Assembly: GCA_042571625.1 (NCBI GenBank)
Contig: JBHPFQ010000004.1
Coordinates: 1 to 44,414 of the forward strand
DNA length: 44,414 bases
Reading direction: 5' to 3'
From: JBHPFQ01 sp042571625
GTDB taxonomy: Bacteria > Patescibacteriota > Minisyncoccia > Portnoybacterales > UBA2143
Shown here: piece by piece, positions 23,662 through 31,731 of the stretch
Layout of the letters: each line of letters begins with the position of its first letter
How positions within the stretch are numbered: position 1 is the first letter of the stretch
Made by a program: the position numbers and the translations under genes
The notes under the pieces: generated by a model
Seen by the model: the letters and a program-made list of their open reading frames with translations, nothing else
What the model was told of the DNA's origin: nothing
The model's database searches: none

Positions 23662-25001
23662 TGAAAAGGATAGAAGAAGGAAAAAAAGATTTGATACCGC
23701 GCCCTAATTCAGAATTATCAAAAGATGTCAGAAAAATTAAATCATCTGACGAAGAGAAAGAAATTGATATAGAGATAGAAGATATAATAGATGAGAAAGA
23801 TAAAGATTTGATACCGCGCCCTACTAATTCAGAATTATCAAAAGATGTCAGAAAAATTAAATCATCTGACGAAGGAATTATTGATGTAGAAATAGAAGAT
23901 ATAGATAAAGAACCAACAAGCTCTGGACCAACAGGACCGAATATTCCAAATGAACCAGATGAACCAGATGAACCAGATGAACCAGATGAACCAGAAAAAA
24001 ATAAATGGTGGAAAATAGCAATATGGATATTATTAGGAATTATAGGAATATTATTATTTATTCTATTATTCCAATATTTATCAAGATTGCCAATTAAAAA
24101 TTTATTTAATAGAAAAGGATCTATATGGCTATGGATAGGAATTCCATCTTCTATTATTGCTATATTCGCTACTATTATAGCTATAGCATCGCTAAAATTA
24201 CCGAAAATTCCTAATGCAGGAGGCAATGCAAAAACAATATTCCGCATAATTGGAGTATACTCTGCTTACCTCTCTCTAATTCTTTATGTTTTACCAGAAA
24301 TAGCACCGTTTATTTCATTGCAAATATTCCAAAGCCAATTCTTCTGGCCAATACACGCAATTTTCTTAATTGTCATTCCTGTTCTATTATGGAAGCTCAC
24401 AACATTCGGATGGATAGTAGAAATAGCAATAATAGTTTCGTTTATATTTATGATATACTGCATTGCCAGACCAGACTTTGCTCATCAAAAAATAACAGAA
24501 TTCTCAAAAATTCACACGGCAGGAAAAATTCAAAAAATTATTGCAAACAATGAAGAAGCAAAGATGTATACTACGCTAAAAAAAGTTAAAGAAATAGAAA
24601 AACGTATTGCTAATGATCCTAATAACCCGATAATCTTGAAAGCTGAAGATGAAATAACATTGCAAAATATGGCATCTATGTATTCTCCTCCCGAAAAACT
24701 CCGCCCAGGGACTGTTTTGTCAGAAAAAACTATAAAAATACCTGCTAATAAAAAAATTGATACAGATGTTGTTGTTTTTGAGAATCAAATAGCAAAAGGA
24801 ATATCTTGTCTTATAACACAGCAAGGAAAAATTCAAACATATTGGTTTGTAAATGGAAGCGGTAAAGATATTAAAATCAATACTCGCGAGCATATCATAA
24901 ACCTCAATGCTTGGGGTAAGATAGAATTAGAAGGAGGCAAAAAACCAACGACTGTAAAAATTCAAATAATTTACACAGGTAAAAAACCTAAAAAATCATA
25001 A
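23661..25001 (+). CDS. Hypothetical polytopic membrane protein with tandem repeats
   Basis: This 446-residue protein follows the SPFH-like gene in a TAATG overlap (a GGAG site lies 6 nt before the ATG). The N-terminal region holds two near-identical segments (KDLIPRP...NSELSKDVRKIKSSDE) of about 40 residues, then five Pro-Asp-Glu units (EPDEPDEPDEPDEPEK). Four or five membrane helices (about residues 115-285) follow. The cytoplasmic or external C-terminal domain (about 350-446) is beta-rich (ISCLITQQGKIQTYWFVNGS). I do not recognise the family. The two genes form one unit and probably one membrane complex. Confidence 0.75.
   Translation: MKRIEEGKKDLIPRPNSELSKDVRKIKSSDEEKEIDIEIEDIIDEKDKDLIPRPTNSELSKDVRKIKSSDEGIIDVEIEDIDKEPTSSGPTGPNIPNEPDEPDEPDEPDEPEKNKWWKIAIWILLGIIGILLFILLFQYLSRLPIKNLFNRKGSIWLWIGIPSSIIAIFATIIAIASLKLPKIPNAGGNAKTIFRIIGVYSAYLSLILYVLPEIAPFISLQIFQSQFFWPIHAIFLIVIPVLLWKLTTFGWIVEIAIIVSFIFMIYCIARPDFAHQKITEFSKIHTAGKIQKIIANNEEAKMYTTLKKVKEIEKRIANDPNNPIILKAEDEITLQNMASMYSPPEKLRPGTVLSEKTIKIPANKKIDTDVVVFENQIAKGISCLITQQGKIQTYWFVNGSGKDIKINTREHIINLNAWGKIELEGGKKPTTVKIQIIYTGKKPKKS
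23685..23872 (+). repeat. Tandem coding repeat in the 23661-25001 gene
   Basis: About 70 bases starting near 23685 recur almost unchanged starting near 23804, differing mainly by one inserted codon (AAT vs ACTAAT region). This gives two copies of a charged peptide segment. The bases between the copies are themselves acidic, with near-repeats. A recent in-frame duplication is likely. Confidence 0.8.
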
Positions 25002-25010
25002 ACAAACATA

Positions 25011-25044
25011 AACCGGGAGAGACAAATGTCTTTCCCGGTTTTTC
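25011..25044 (+). terminator. Intrinsic terminator of the 22657-25001 operon
   Basis: AACCGGGA (25011-25018) pairs with TTCCCGGTT (25032-25040), with further pairing GACA/TGTC inside, followed by TTTC. Confidence 0.85.
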
Positions 25045-25070
25045 TATATAGCTTATATAGCTAATCAAGA

Positions 25071-25439
25071 TTAACTAATTTCAAAAAGTCCAAGCAATAC
25101 CGTATTTATTATTGCATAAGCAAGCACAGCAATAATCAAACCTACAACTGCTCCTGTTGCCACCTTTCTAGCGCTTCCCTGTTTTGTGTCATCGCCAGTA
25201 GCTGTCATATATGTGAACCCAGCCCATATTATTAATATAGTGCAAATCAAAACCAAAAGCCCAAGACCCCAATTAATAGTGTTCCTCAGAACATCCTCAA
25301 TCACGATATCATCTATATCGCCTGAAATAATCTTTGTTTCCGCGGCTAAAGCAACTGGAGCTACAAGACAAACTAAAGTTAAAACCAATACTGCTGATGA
25401 TAAAAACTTGATAAATTTTTTATTTTTTATTATTTTCAT
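25071..25439 (-). CDS. VirB2/TrbC-like pilin-family membrane protein 1
   Basis: This 122-residue protein has a signal peptide (core LSSAVLVLTLVCLVAPVALAA, likely cut near residue 33) and two further hydrophobic helices (about 58-80 and 95-117). They are separated by the short polar GDDTKQGSARKVATGA loop. This is the layout of VirB2/T4SS-type pilins: two helices with a basic cytoplasmic loop. A GGGAGGTG ribosome-binding site precedes the ATG. It is the last of three such genes on the minus strand. No other type IV secretion genes are in the window. Confidence 0.85.
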   Translation of the reverse strand: MKIIKNKKFIKFLSSAVLVLTLVCLVAPVALAAETKIISGDIDDIVIEDVLRNTINWGLGLLVLICTILIIWAGFTYMTATGDDTKQGSARKVATGAVVGLIIAVLAYAIINTVLLGLFEIS

Positions 25440-25494
25440 ATTTCACCTCCCTTCATTTTTAATTTTTATTTTTAACATATTTTTCGACCTTATA

Positions 25495-25884
25495 TTATGT
25501 TATATTTAATATTTCTTTTATAGCAGTTAAAAACGCATAAGACATTATAACAATAATAAACCCAATTATAGCCCATTTTATTGTTGCTTTTGCTTCCTTA
25601 ATCTTACTTTCATCACCAGCAGAAATTATATACTGAAATCCTCCATAAATTATTATTACCACTGATAACAATACAATAATGCTTAATAACCATTCAATAA
25701 TGCTTTCAAAAAGCTGTTCAAAAGTATCCCATCCAGTAGGATTTTCAAGCTGTCCGCCAGACGCACTAGTTCCTCCAGCTGTTGGTATTGATCCGCTTGT
25801 TCCTCCAGCTTGCGCCATAACCACGCCATAAACTCCAAACACCATTACGCATATTAGACTGATACAAATAATTGTTTTTGTCAT
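25495..25884 (-). CDS. VirB2/TrbC-like pilin-family membrane protein 2
   Basis: This 129-residue protein starts at ATG 25884, 4 bp after the previous gene's stop. A longer start at 25935 would overlap that gene and is less likely. The signal peptide ends near VVMAQA. A flexible Gly/Ser/Thr linker (AGGTSGSIPTAGGTSASGGQ) follows, then a membrane pair around YGGFQYIISAGDESKIKEAKATIKWAI, the canonical pattern of this pilin group (helix, GGxQYIxSAGDExK loop, helix). It probably forms a filament or a membrane channel component. Confidence 0.87.
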   Translation of the reverse strand: MTKTIICISLICVMVFGVYGVVMAQAGGTSGSIPTAGGTSASGGQLENPTGWDTFEQLFESIIEWLLSIIVLLSVVIIIYGGFQYIISAGDESKIKEAKATIKWAIIGFIIVIMSYAFLTAIKEILNIT

Positions 25885-25888
25885 AATT

Positions 25889-26293
25889 TTATGGACACGG
25901 CGGAAACTTATTCCACGCCCCAATAATTCCCTCAAATGTCTTTCCTCCTAATGTATTTATTATTGTACCAATAATCAGCCAACTGCAAAAGATGATAACT
26001 AATCCAATTATTGTATTTGTAAAAATTTTCTTTGAAATCAAAACTTTCTTTTGATCGCCTCCAGCAGTAATCAACACAACTCCTGATATTACAAACAATA
26101 GAACAGAACCAGGTATTGCTATTTGGAAAATAATAAAATCAATAACATTATCAAATAACTGCCAAAGGTGACAAAGCTTACAAGGATTCCCAGCTTCTCC
26201 GCACGGCACTAATCCTGCGAAAACGCTCACGGATATTGAACATCCAATTATTATCAAACAAATAACTAATAAAATTTTAAAATACTTTTTCAT
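25889..26293 (-). CDS. VirB2/TrbC-like pilin-family membrane protein 3
   Basis: This 134-residue protein has a signal peptide (KILLVICLIIIGCSISVSVFA) and a four-cysteine segment (PCGEAGNPCKLCHLW, plus a C-terminal PPCP). Two hydrophobic helices flank AGGDQKKVLISKKI. Helix-loop-helix order matches its two downstream neighbours; the cysteines suggest a disulfide-linked exposed part. It overlaps the solute-binding protein gene by 1 bp (TAATG), so it is co-transcribed with it. Confidence 0.85.
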   Translation of the reverse strand: MKKYFKILLVICLIIIGCSISVSVFAGLVPCGEAGNPCKLCHLWQLFDNVIDFIIFQIAIPGSVLLFVISGVVLITAGGDQKKVLISKKIFTNTIIGLVIIFCSWLIIGTIINTLGGKTFEGIIGAWNKFPPCP

Positions 26294-27615
26294 TATTGCG
26301 TCTTCATTAAAATATTAATCTTATCCGCGGCTTGAATAAGCGCCTCGTCAATTTTCAATTGCCCATTTATTACTAATTGTATCATATCTGATAGGTATTG
26401 TTCAATAAGAATATTATCAACTTGATACCACGAATAAGCTGTAAGAGACTGTTTTGCAAAAACTCCAAGGTCTGGATCATTTTCTTGCCATGAAATTAAA
26501 TCCTTTCTAGCTGTTGGCTGTTTTGCAAGTTCTAAATATTTTTCAGAATTTTCTTTTTGAGCCAGCCAATCAATAAACTTCCATGACATTTCATAATTGG
26601 AAGTATTACGAGACACTGCCATTCCCCAATAATTAGCATAATTAACATCAAATTCAGATGTTTTAATTTGAGGCATCGGAGCAATATCAAAATTCAAATA
26701 AGGCGATTTAGATCTAACTGTCGGAATATGATAAGAATAATTAAACATCATTGCGGCTTCGCCTCTTGAAAATACGTCAATTGAATACCCCATTTCTCTA
26801 TTCCACGTATAAACAGATTTATGCGTATTAGTAAAATCAGTATAAAACAGCAAAGACCGCGCTCCAACATAATATTTTTCTCCATTTGAAATAACCGGCT
26901 GATCAAAAATAACCAATGTATTATTCTCATTTGTCATCCACGCGCCCGACTGAATCATCAATAAGCAAAGTATATCAGTAGAACGATTAACATTATTATC
27001 AGCTCCTATTGCCGCCCCAGCTAAAGACACTTCACCGTTCTTATTCTTAACAGAGATTTTTTCAACATCTTCTAAAAATTCATCCCAGGTTGCTGGCGGA
27101 TTTTCAATTCCTTTTTCTTTAAAAATATCTTTATTGTAATAGAGAGCTAAAGTATCTACGCTCAAAGGCAAAGCATAAACAAGTCCTTCGTCCACAAAAT
27201 CATTTACAACAACATCAACATAATCATTTTTAACATCTTCAAAAGAAATTAAATCAACAGAAGCTGGCAAAATTTTATCCTTATATTGCGGCAACCAAGT
27301 ATGATGAATCTTAAAAATATCCGGACCTCCGCCTTCAGCTATTGTTTCTATTAAATCATTTTCATAATTTTTAATATCTTTTTTAAAATAACTAATTTTG
27401 ACATTTGGATAAATTTTCTTAAAATCCTCAATCAATGGCTCAAAAACATCAGAATCCTCAAAAACTCCCCAAATTTCCAATTCTGCTTTTTCCCGTTCTA
27501 CTGATGGCTCTCCTTCTTCAGTATTTTTTTTCCCTTTTATTGTCCAAATAAATCCAAAAACAATAATAAAAACAATAATAAAATATAAAATTACAATTTT
27601 CTTTTTTTTAAACAC
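26293..27615 (-). CDS. Membrane-anchored extracellular solute-binding protein (family 1)
   Basis: This 440-residue protein has an N-terminal membrane helix (about residues 6-26) without a lipobox, then a classic sugar-type ABC binding protein fold. Visible blocks are ELEIWGVFEDSDVFEPLIEDFKKIYPNVKI, GPDIFKIHHTWLPQY, GLVYALPLSVDTLALYYNKDIF (the conserved core), PPATWDEFLEDVEK and GEAAMMFNYSY. No ABC permease or ATPase gene is near. It leads the run of three VirB2-like pilins instead, so it may present a ligand to, or work with, a pilus-like structure rather than a standard importer. Confidence 0.9.
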   Translation of the reverse strand: MFKKKKIVILYFIIVFIIVFGFIWTIKGKKNTEEGEPSVEREKAELEIWGVFEDSDVFEPLIEDFKKIYPNVKISYFKKDIKNYENDLIETIAEGGGPDIFKIHHTWLPQYKDKILPASVDLISFEDVKNDYVDVVVNDFVDEGLVYALPLSVDTLALYYNKDIFKEKGIENPPATWDEFLEDVEKISVKNKNGEVSLAGAAIGADNNVNRSTDILCLLMIQSGAWMTNENNTLVIFDQPVISNGEKYYVGARSLLFYTDFTNTHKSVYTWNREMGYSIDVFSRGEAAMMFNYSYHIPTVRSKSPYLNFDIAPMPQIKTSEFDVNYANYWGMAVSRNTSNYEMSWKFIDWLAQKENSEKYLELAKQPTARKDLISWQENDPDLGVFAKQSLTAYSWYQVDNILIEQYLSDMIQLVINGQLKIDEALIQAADKINILMKTQ

Positions 27616-27616
27616 T

Positions 27617-28165
27617 TTATTTCATAAAAATTAGACCATAGTGTTGCACATCAATTTTCCCTAATTCTTGAACTAATTTTAATCCTTGTTTTCCAGCCAT
27701 ATCTTTTGCCTTATCTATAGAAATCATTTGCCAACCACTGCCTTTGGGAATTAAAGAAGTGCTAGCCATCCATTCAATCAAAATAATTCTCCCCTGCTTT
27801 TTCAAAACTCTTTTTGCCTCTCTGATAATTTCTTCTTTTCTTTTTGATTGATATAAAATATTAGCCAATACTACTAAATCCATTGATTCATCTTTTAACC
27901 CAGAATTTCCAACAACTTCTAAATTAGCTCTTATTGTTTTAATATTATTAATTTTTTCCATTTCAGCTTTTGACCGCACCGCTTGTAATGCTTCCTCCAA
28001 AACATCAAAAGAATAAATTGTCCCATTGGGAATCGCTTTAGCTAATGGAATACTAAAATAACCGCGGCCACACCCAAAATCCGCTGCCTTAATATTATCG
28101 TAAATATTTAATTGCTCTAAAACTTTATCTGGATGTAAAAAACCGCCCGTCCCCCTTTTTATCAT
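27617..28165 (-). CDS. Class I SAM-dependent methyltransferase
   Basis: This 182-residue protein has the Rossmann methyltransferase motifs: I (AADFGCGRGYFSIPLA, near residue 27), II (IYSFDVLEEAL, with the acidic SAM-binding Asp), III-like (MDLVVLANILYQS) and the AKRVLKKQGRIILIEW block. It resembles the methyltransferase 11/UbiE-like group. The substrate is unknown. It starts 14 bp after gyrA and ends 2 bp before the solute-binding protein gene. Confidence 0.9.
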   Translation of the reverse strand: MIKRGTGGFLHPDKVLEQLNIYDNIKAADFGCGRGYFSIPLAKAIPNGTIYSFDVLEEALQAVRSKAEMEKINNIKTIRANLEVVGNSGLKDESMDLVVLANILYQSKRKEEIIREAKRVLKKQGRIILIEWMASTSLIPKGSGWQMISIDKAKDMAGKQGLKLVQELGKIDVQHYGLIFMK

Positions 28166-28178
28166 AATATTATTTGTA

Positions 28179-30647
28179 TTAAATAAATGTTACTGAAGCA
28201 ACTTTATCGCCTGAGCGCATTTTCATAACTTTAACTCCTTGAGTCGCTCGGCTTGAAATAGATATATTATTAATTTTTGTTCTAATAACTTGTCCTTTAT
28301 CAGAAATAGCAATTAAATCTTCCTGCTCATCACCTACTAAAACACGGCTTGTAACAATATTGCCTGTTTTATTTGTTATTTTAGCTGTTTTTAATCCTTT
28401 TCCTCCGCGCTTCTGTATTTTATAATAATTCAAATTAGTTCTTTTACTGAAACCATTTTCAGTAACTATTAATAGTTTCTTATTTTCCTTACTATCTTTT
28501 GATTTTATAACATCCATTCCAACAATTGAATCATCCTGTTTAAGTTTAATTCCCTTTACCCCAGCGGCCGCGCGGCCCATAGCACGAATATCTTTTCCCT
28601 TGAATCTAATACTCATTCCTCGAGACGTAACCAGAATAATTTCATCTCCGCTAGAAGCAATCTTTGCCCATCTTAATCTATCCGACTTATGAAGATTAAT
28701 AGCTATCAAACCGTTTTTTCTAACATTATTAAAATCTTCTATTTTTGTCTTTTTTATTATACCATTTTCTGTTGCCATCACCAAATAATTAGCGCTTTGT
28801 TTTTTTCCAACAGACACAACAGCTGTAATACGCTCATTAGAACCAAGCTGTAAAATATTAACTATTGCGCTACCACGCGCTGTCCTACTTGCTTCTGGAA
28901 TATCATAAGCATTAGATTGAAAAATCCTACCTTTGCCAGTAAAGAACAAAATATTATCATGAGTGGAGGCAGAAAGAAAAAATCCAACAGCATCCTCTTC
29001 GCGTGGAGTAATAGCAACAATCCCAACTCCACCACGCTTTTGCGCCCGATACGCTTTTGGATTTACTCTTTTAATATATCCGCCCTTTGTTAATATAATC
29101 ACACAGTCTTCTTCTGGAATTAATTCTTCATCACTAAACTTTCCTATTGAATGAATGTAAACTTTTGTTTTACGCTGATCGCCATATTTTTCTTTTATTT
29201 CAATAACTTCTTTTTTAATAACTCCTAAAATCTTTTTAGAACTCTTTAACAATGCTTCTAATTTCTTAATCAATTTTCTCTTTTCATCAAGCTCGTCTTT
29301 TATTTTCTTACGCTCCAATCCGGCCAATGTTTGTAATCTCATTTCTAAAATAGCAGTTGATTGCAGATCGCTCAATTTAAAATTCTTCATTAAATTCTTG
29401 TGAGCTGTTTCTCTATTTGGAGATTTCTTGATTGTTTCAATGACTTCATTAATATGGTCCAACGCCTTACTAAGTCCCTCTAAAATATGAGCTCGTTCTT
29501 TTGCTTTTCTCAAAAGATATTGAGTTCTGCGAACAATAACTTCTTGCCTATGTTTAACATATTCTTCTAAAACTTCTTTTAAGGATAAAACTTGTGGTTG
29601 TATTCCATTGACCAAAGCAAGCATATTCAAATGAAATGTCTTTTGTAAATCAGTAAGTTTATAAAGCTGATTAAGAATTTTTTTAGGATAAGCATCACTC
29701 TTAAGATCAATAACAACCCTTACTCCATCCCTATCTGATTCATCTCTAAGATCTTTAATTCCTTGAAGTTTTTTATCTTTTACAAAATTAGCTATTTTCG
29801 TAATCAAATCTGCTTTATTAACACGATAAGTCATTTCAGATATTATAATTTGAAATTGTCCAGCTTTTTTTTCAACAATATCCGCTTTAGCCCGCATAAC
29901 AATAGGCCCCTTGCCAGAACTATATGCTTGAATAATTGCCTGCCTATCATAAATAGATCCGCCAGTAGGAAAATCAGGACCTTTTACAAATTTACAAAGA
30001 TCCGCAGTCGTGGCTTTTGGATTATCAATCAAATAAATAATTGCATCTGACAATTCACTCAAATTGTGAGGTGGAATATCAGTTGCCATTCCAACTGCAA
30101 TTCCCATTGTCCCATTCAAAAGGAGCTGAGGAAGTTTTGACGGCAAAACTAACGGCTCTTTTCTTGTAGCGTCATAATTATCAATCCAATCAACTGTTTC
30201 CTTATCAATATCAATCAGCATTTCCTCGGCAATCTTAGAAATTTTTGCTTCTGTATAACGCATAGCTGCCGCAGAATCTCCATCCATTGAGCCAAAGTTT
30301 CCTTGTCCACGAATCATAGGATATCTCATAGAAAAATCCTGCGCCATTCTAACCATTGCATCATAAACAGCCACATCACCATGCGGATGATATTTTCCTA
30401 ATGTTTCTCCAACTATAGTAGCTGACTTTCTAAACTTTGCAGAACTGCTTAATCCTAAACCATGCATAGAATACAAAATACGACGATGAACTGGCTTTAA
30501 TCCATCGCGAACATCAGGAATGGCTCGAGCTATGATTACACTCATTGCATAATCTAAATACGACTCCTCCATCTCCTTAACAATAGAATAGGGTTTAATA
30601 TACCCAACTTCTTTTGTCTCAATTTTTTTATCTTTATTCTTCTTCAT
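28179..30647 (-). CDS. gyrA: DNA gyrase subunit A
   Basis: This 822-residue type II topoisomerase subunit cleaves and rejoins DNA; with GyrB it adds negative supercoils. The catalytic tyrosine is Y131 in AAAMRYTEAKIS. The C-terminal beta-pinwheel is present and carries the GyrA box (QKRGGKG, about residue 745), which separates gyrase from topoisomerase IV. A related QKRGGVG lies earlier. In the quinolone region (HPHGDVAVYD) Val92 stands where E. coli has Ser83, while the acidic Asp96 is kept. It overlaps the upstream small membrane protein gene by 4 bp. gyrB is not in the window. Confidence 0.97.
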   Translation of the reverse strand: MKKNKDKKIETKEVGYIKPYSIVKEMEESYLDYAMSVIIARAIPDVRDGLKPVHRRILYSMHGLGLSSSAKFRKSATIVGETLGKYHPHGDVAVYDAMVRMAQDFSMRYPMIRGQGNFGSMDGDSAAAMRYTEAKISKIAEEMLIDIDKETVDWIDNYDATRKEPLVLPSKLPQLLLNGTMGIAVGMATDIPPHNLSELSDAIIYLIDNPKATTADLCKFVKGPDFPTGGSIYDRQAIIQAYSSGKGPIVMRAKADIVEKKAGQFQIIISEMTYRVNKADLITKIANFVKDKKLQGIKDLRDESDRDGVRVVIDLKSDAYPKKILNQLYKLTDLQKTFHLNMLALVNGIQPQVLSLKEVLEEYVKHRQEVIVRRTQYLLRKAKERAHILEGLSKALDHINEVIETIKKSPNRETAHKNLMKNFKLSDLQSTAILEMRLQTLAGLERKKIKDELDEKRKLIKKLEALLKSSKKILGVIKKEVIEIKEKYGDQRKTKVYIHSIGKFSDEELIPEEDCVIILTKGGYIKRVNPKAYRAQKRGGVGIVAITPREEDAVGFFLSASTHDNILFFTGKGRIFQSNAYDIPEASRTARGSAIVNILQLGSNERITAVVSVGKKQSANYLVMATENGIIKKTKIEDFNNVRKNGLIAINLHKSDRLRWAKIASSGDEIILVTSRGMSIRFKGKDIRAMGRAAAGVKGIKLKQDDSIVGMDVIKSKDSKENKKLLIVTENGFSKRTNLNYYKIQKRGGKGLKTAKITNKTGNIVTSRVLVGDEQEDLIAISDKGQVIRTKINNISISSRATQGVKVMKMRSGDKVASVTFI

Positions 30648-31012
30648 TCTTGTATCAATGGCAAATTTGCCGGCTCTATAATTTTTGAATCAATATTTAA
30701 CTTTTGTTCTTGTTCTATATCTTTTTCTAATTCCTGTTCTATTTCTGCATTATCGCTATTCTCAAAAAAAGATTTTATATTTGTTTTTAATGATTCTTTA
30801 ATTGAAAAAGCTTCTATGCCTGTTTTTTTTAACAATTCCAATTGTTCCTGATTCTCAACAATATTTCCTGAATTAGAAATTGAATTTTTAAACGTAATAA
30901 ACCATATCCCAACAACAAAAACCATGCATACAGAAACGCACAGCCACATTATTTGCGTCCGAACATATTTCGGCTTTTTCTGCAGTTTTTCTATAAAATC
31001 AATCAAGGACAT
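30644..31012 (-). CDS. Single-pass membrane protein upstream of gyrA (unknown)
   Basis: This 122-residue protein has a short basic cytoplasmic start (EKLQKKPKYVRTQIMW), one membrane helix (about residues 22-42) and a long charged, helical outer part rich in Glu and Asn. I do not recognise a family. The stop overlaps the gyrA start by 4 bp (ATGA), so the two are translationally coupled. The MBL hydrolase gene is 18 bp upstream. Confidence 0.7.
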   Translation of the reverse strand: MSLIDFIEKLQKKPKYVRTQIMWLCVSVCMVFVVGIWFITFKNSISNSGNIVENQEQLELLKKTGIEAFSIKESLKTNIKSFFENSDNAEIEQELEKDIEQEQKLNIDSKIIEPANLPLIQE

Positions 31013-31030
31013 AATTATTGAATACTCTGC

Positions 31031-31666
31031 CTATGGCTTCATAACTACTATTTCCATCCTCTCGCTAGACAAATCCTTCTTTTTTAAGGTTAATTTACTA
31101 ACAGCTTCTTTTTCTTTAATACCCATCTCATCCAAAAAACCAGATATACTATCTATATCAACATTTAATTTAGGAATCTTATAATGCATAGGAATAACCA
31201 TCCGCGGATCAATCTTTTCAATCACTTTAACCGCCTGGCTAGCTCCAATAGTATATTTACCGCCAACAGGAATCATTAAAATATCAACCTGTCCAATGTT
31301 TTCAATCTGTTTATCAGTTAACTGCTTCTGCCCAAAATCTCCTAAATGACAAATTCTAATCTTGTCAATCTTTATTATATAAATTGTATTTAATTCCTTA
31401 TCTTCAGAATCATGAAAACTCTGGATACCTTTGATACTAACTCCCTTAATCCCATATTCTCCAGGACTATCAACAACAAACGACTCTCCGCTAATAGCCT
31501 TAATATTATTATGGTCGTAATGATTATGAGAAACAGTAATAATATCCGCATTTCCACGAGGCGGATTTAATCCGATTTTTTTATCAAAAGGATCGGTAAT
31601 AATAGTTAATTGGCCGCCCGAACTAACAATCTTAAAGCACGAATGACCATACCAAGTAATCGTCAT
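31031..31666 (-). CDS. MBL-fold metal-dependent hydrolase (UlaG-like)
   Basis: This 211-residue metallo-beta-lactamase-fold protein begins TITWYGHSCFKI, typical of the UlaG/YtkP-like group. The metal motif SHNHYDHNN is at residues 46-54. Later ligands are GDFG (near 112) and the terminal MHYK. The substrate is unknown. It is the first gene of the minus-strand run to gyrA and is divergent from the S1-like gene, sharing a 65-bp intergenic region. Confidence 0.9.
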   Translation of the reverse strand: MTITWYGHSCFKIVSSGGQLTIITDPFDKKIGLNPPRGNADIITVSHNHYDHNNIKAISGESFVVDSPGEYGIKGVSIKGIQSFHDSEDKELNTIYIIKIDKIRICHLGDFGQKQLTDKQIENIGQVDILMIPVGGKYTIGASQAVKVIEKIDPRMVIPMHYKIPKLNVDIDSISGFLDEMGIKEKEAVSKLTLKKKDLSSERMEIVVMKP

Positions 31667-31696
31667 ATGTTAAAATGTTAACACAGATATTTGCTA

Positions 31697-31725
31697 TTGC
31701 CAAGAGGATAATTCTAAGTTATACT
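31697..31725 (+). promoter_or_regulatory. Predicted promoter of the S1-like gene; possible leaderless start
   Basis: TTGCCA (31697-31702) and TATACT (31720-31725) are 17 bp apart. The expected start point, about 7 nt after the -10 box, falls at 31732, the first base of the chosen ATG. There is no Shine-Dalgarno site. Confidence 0.6.
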
Positions 31726-31731
31726 TATTTT

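Noticed and set aside
23621..24247. A 208-residue minus-strand ORF with Gly-Ser repeats
   Set aside because: It is the complement of the acidic repeats in the 23661-25001 gene; its Gly-Ser run arises from the reversed PDE codons.
29763..30050. Plus-strand ORF of 95 codons within gyrA
   Set aside because: It is antisense to the well-supported gyrA coding region.
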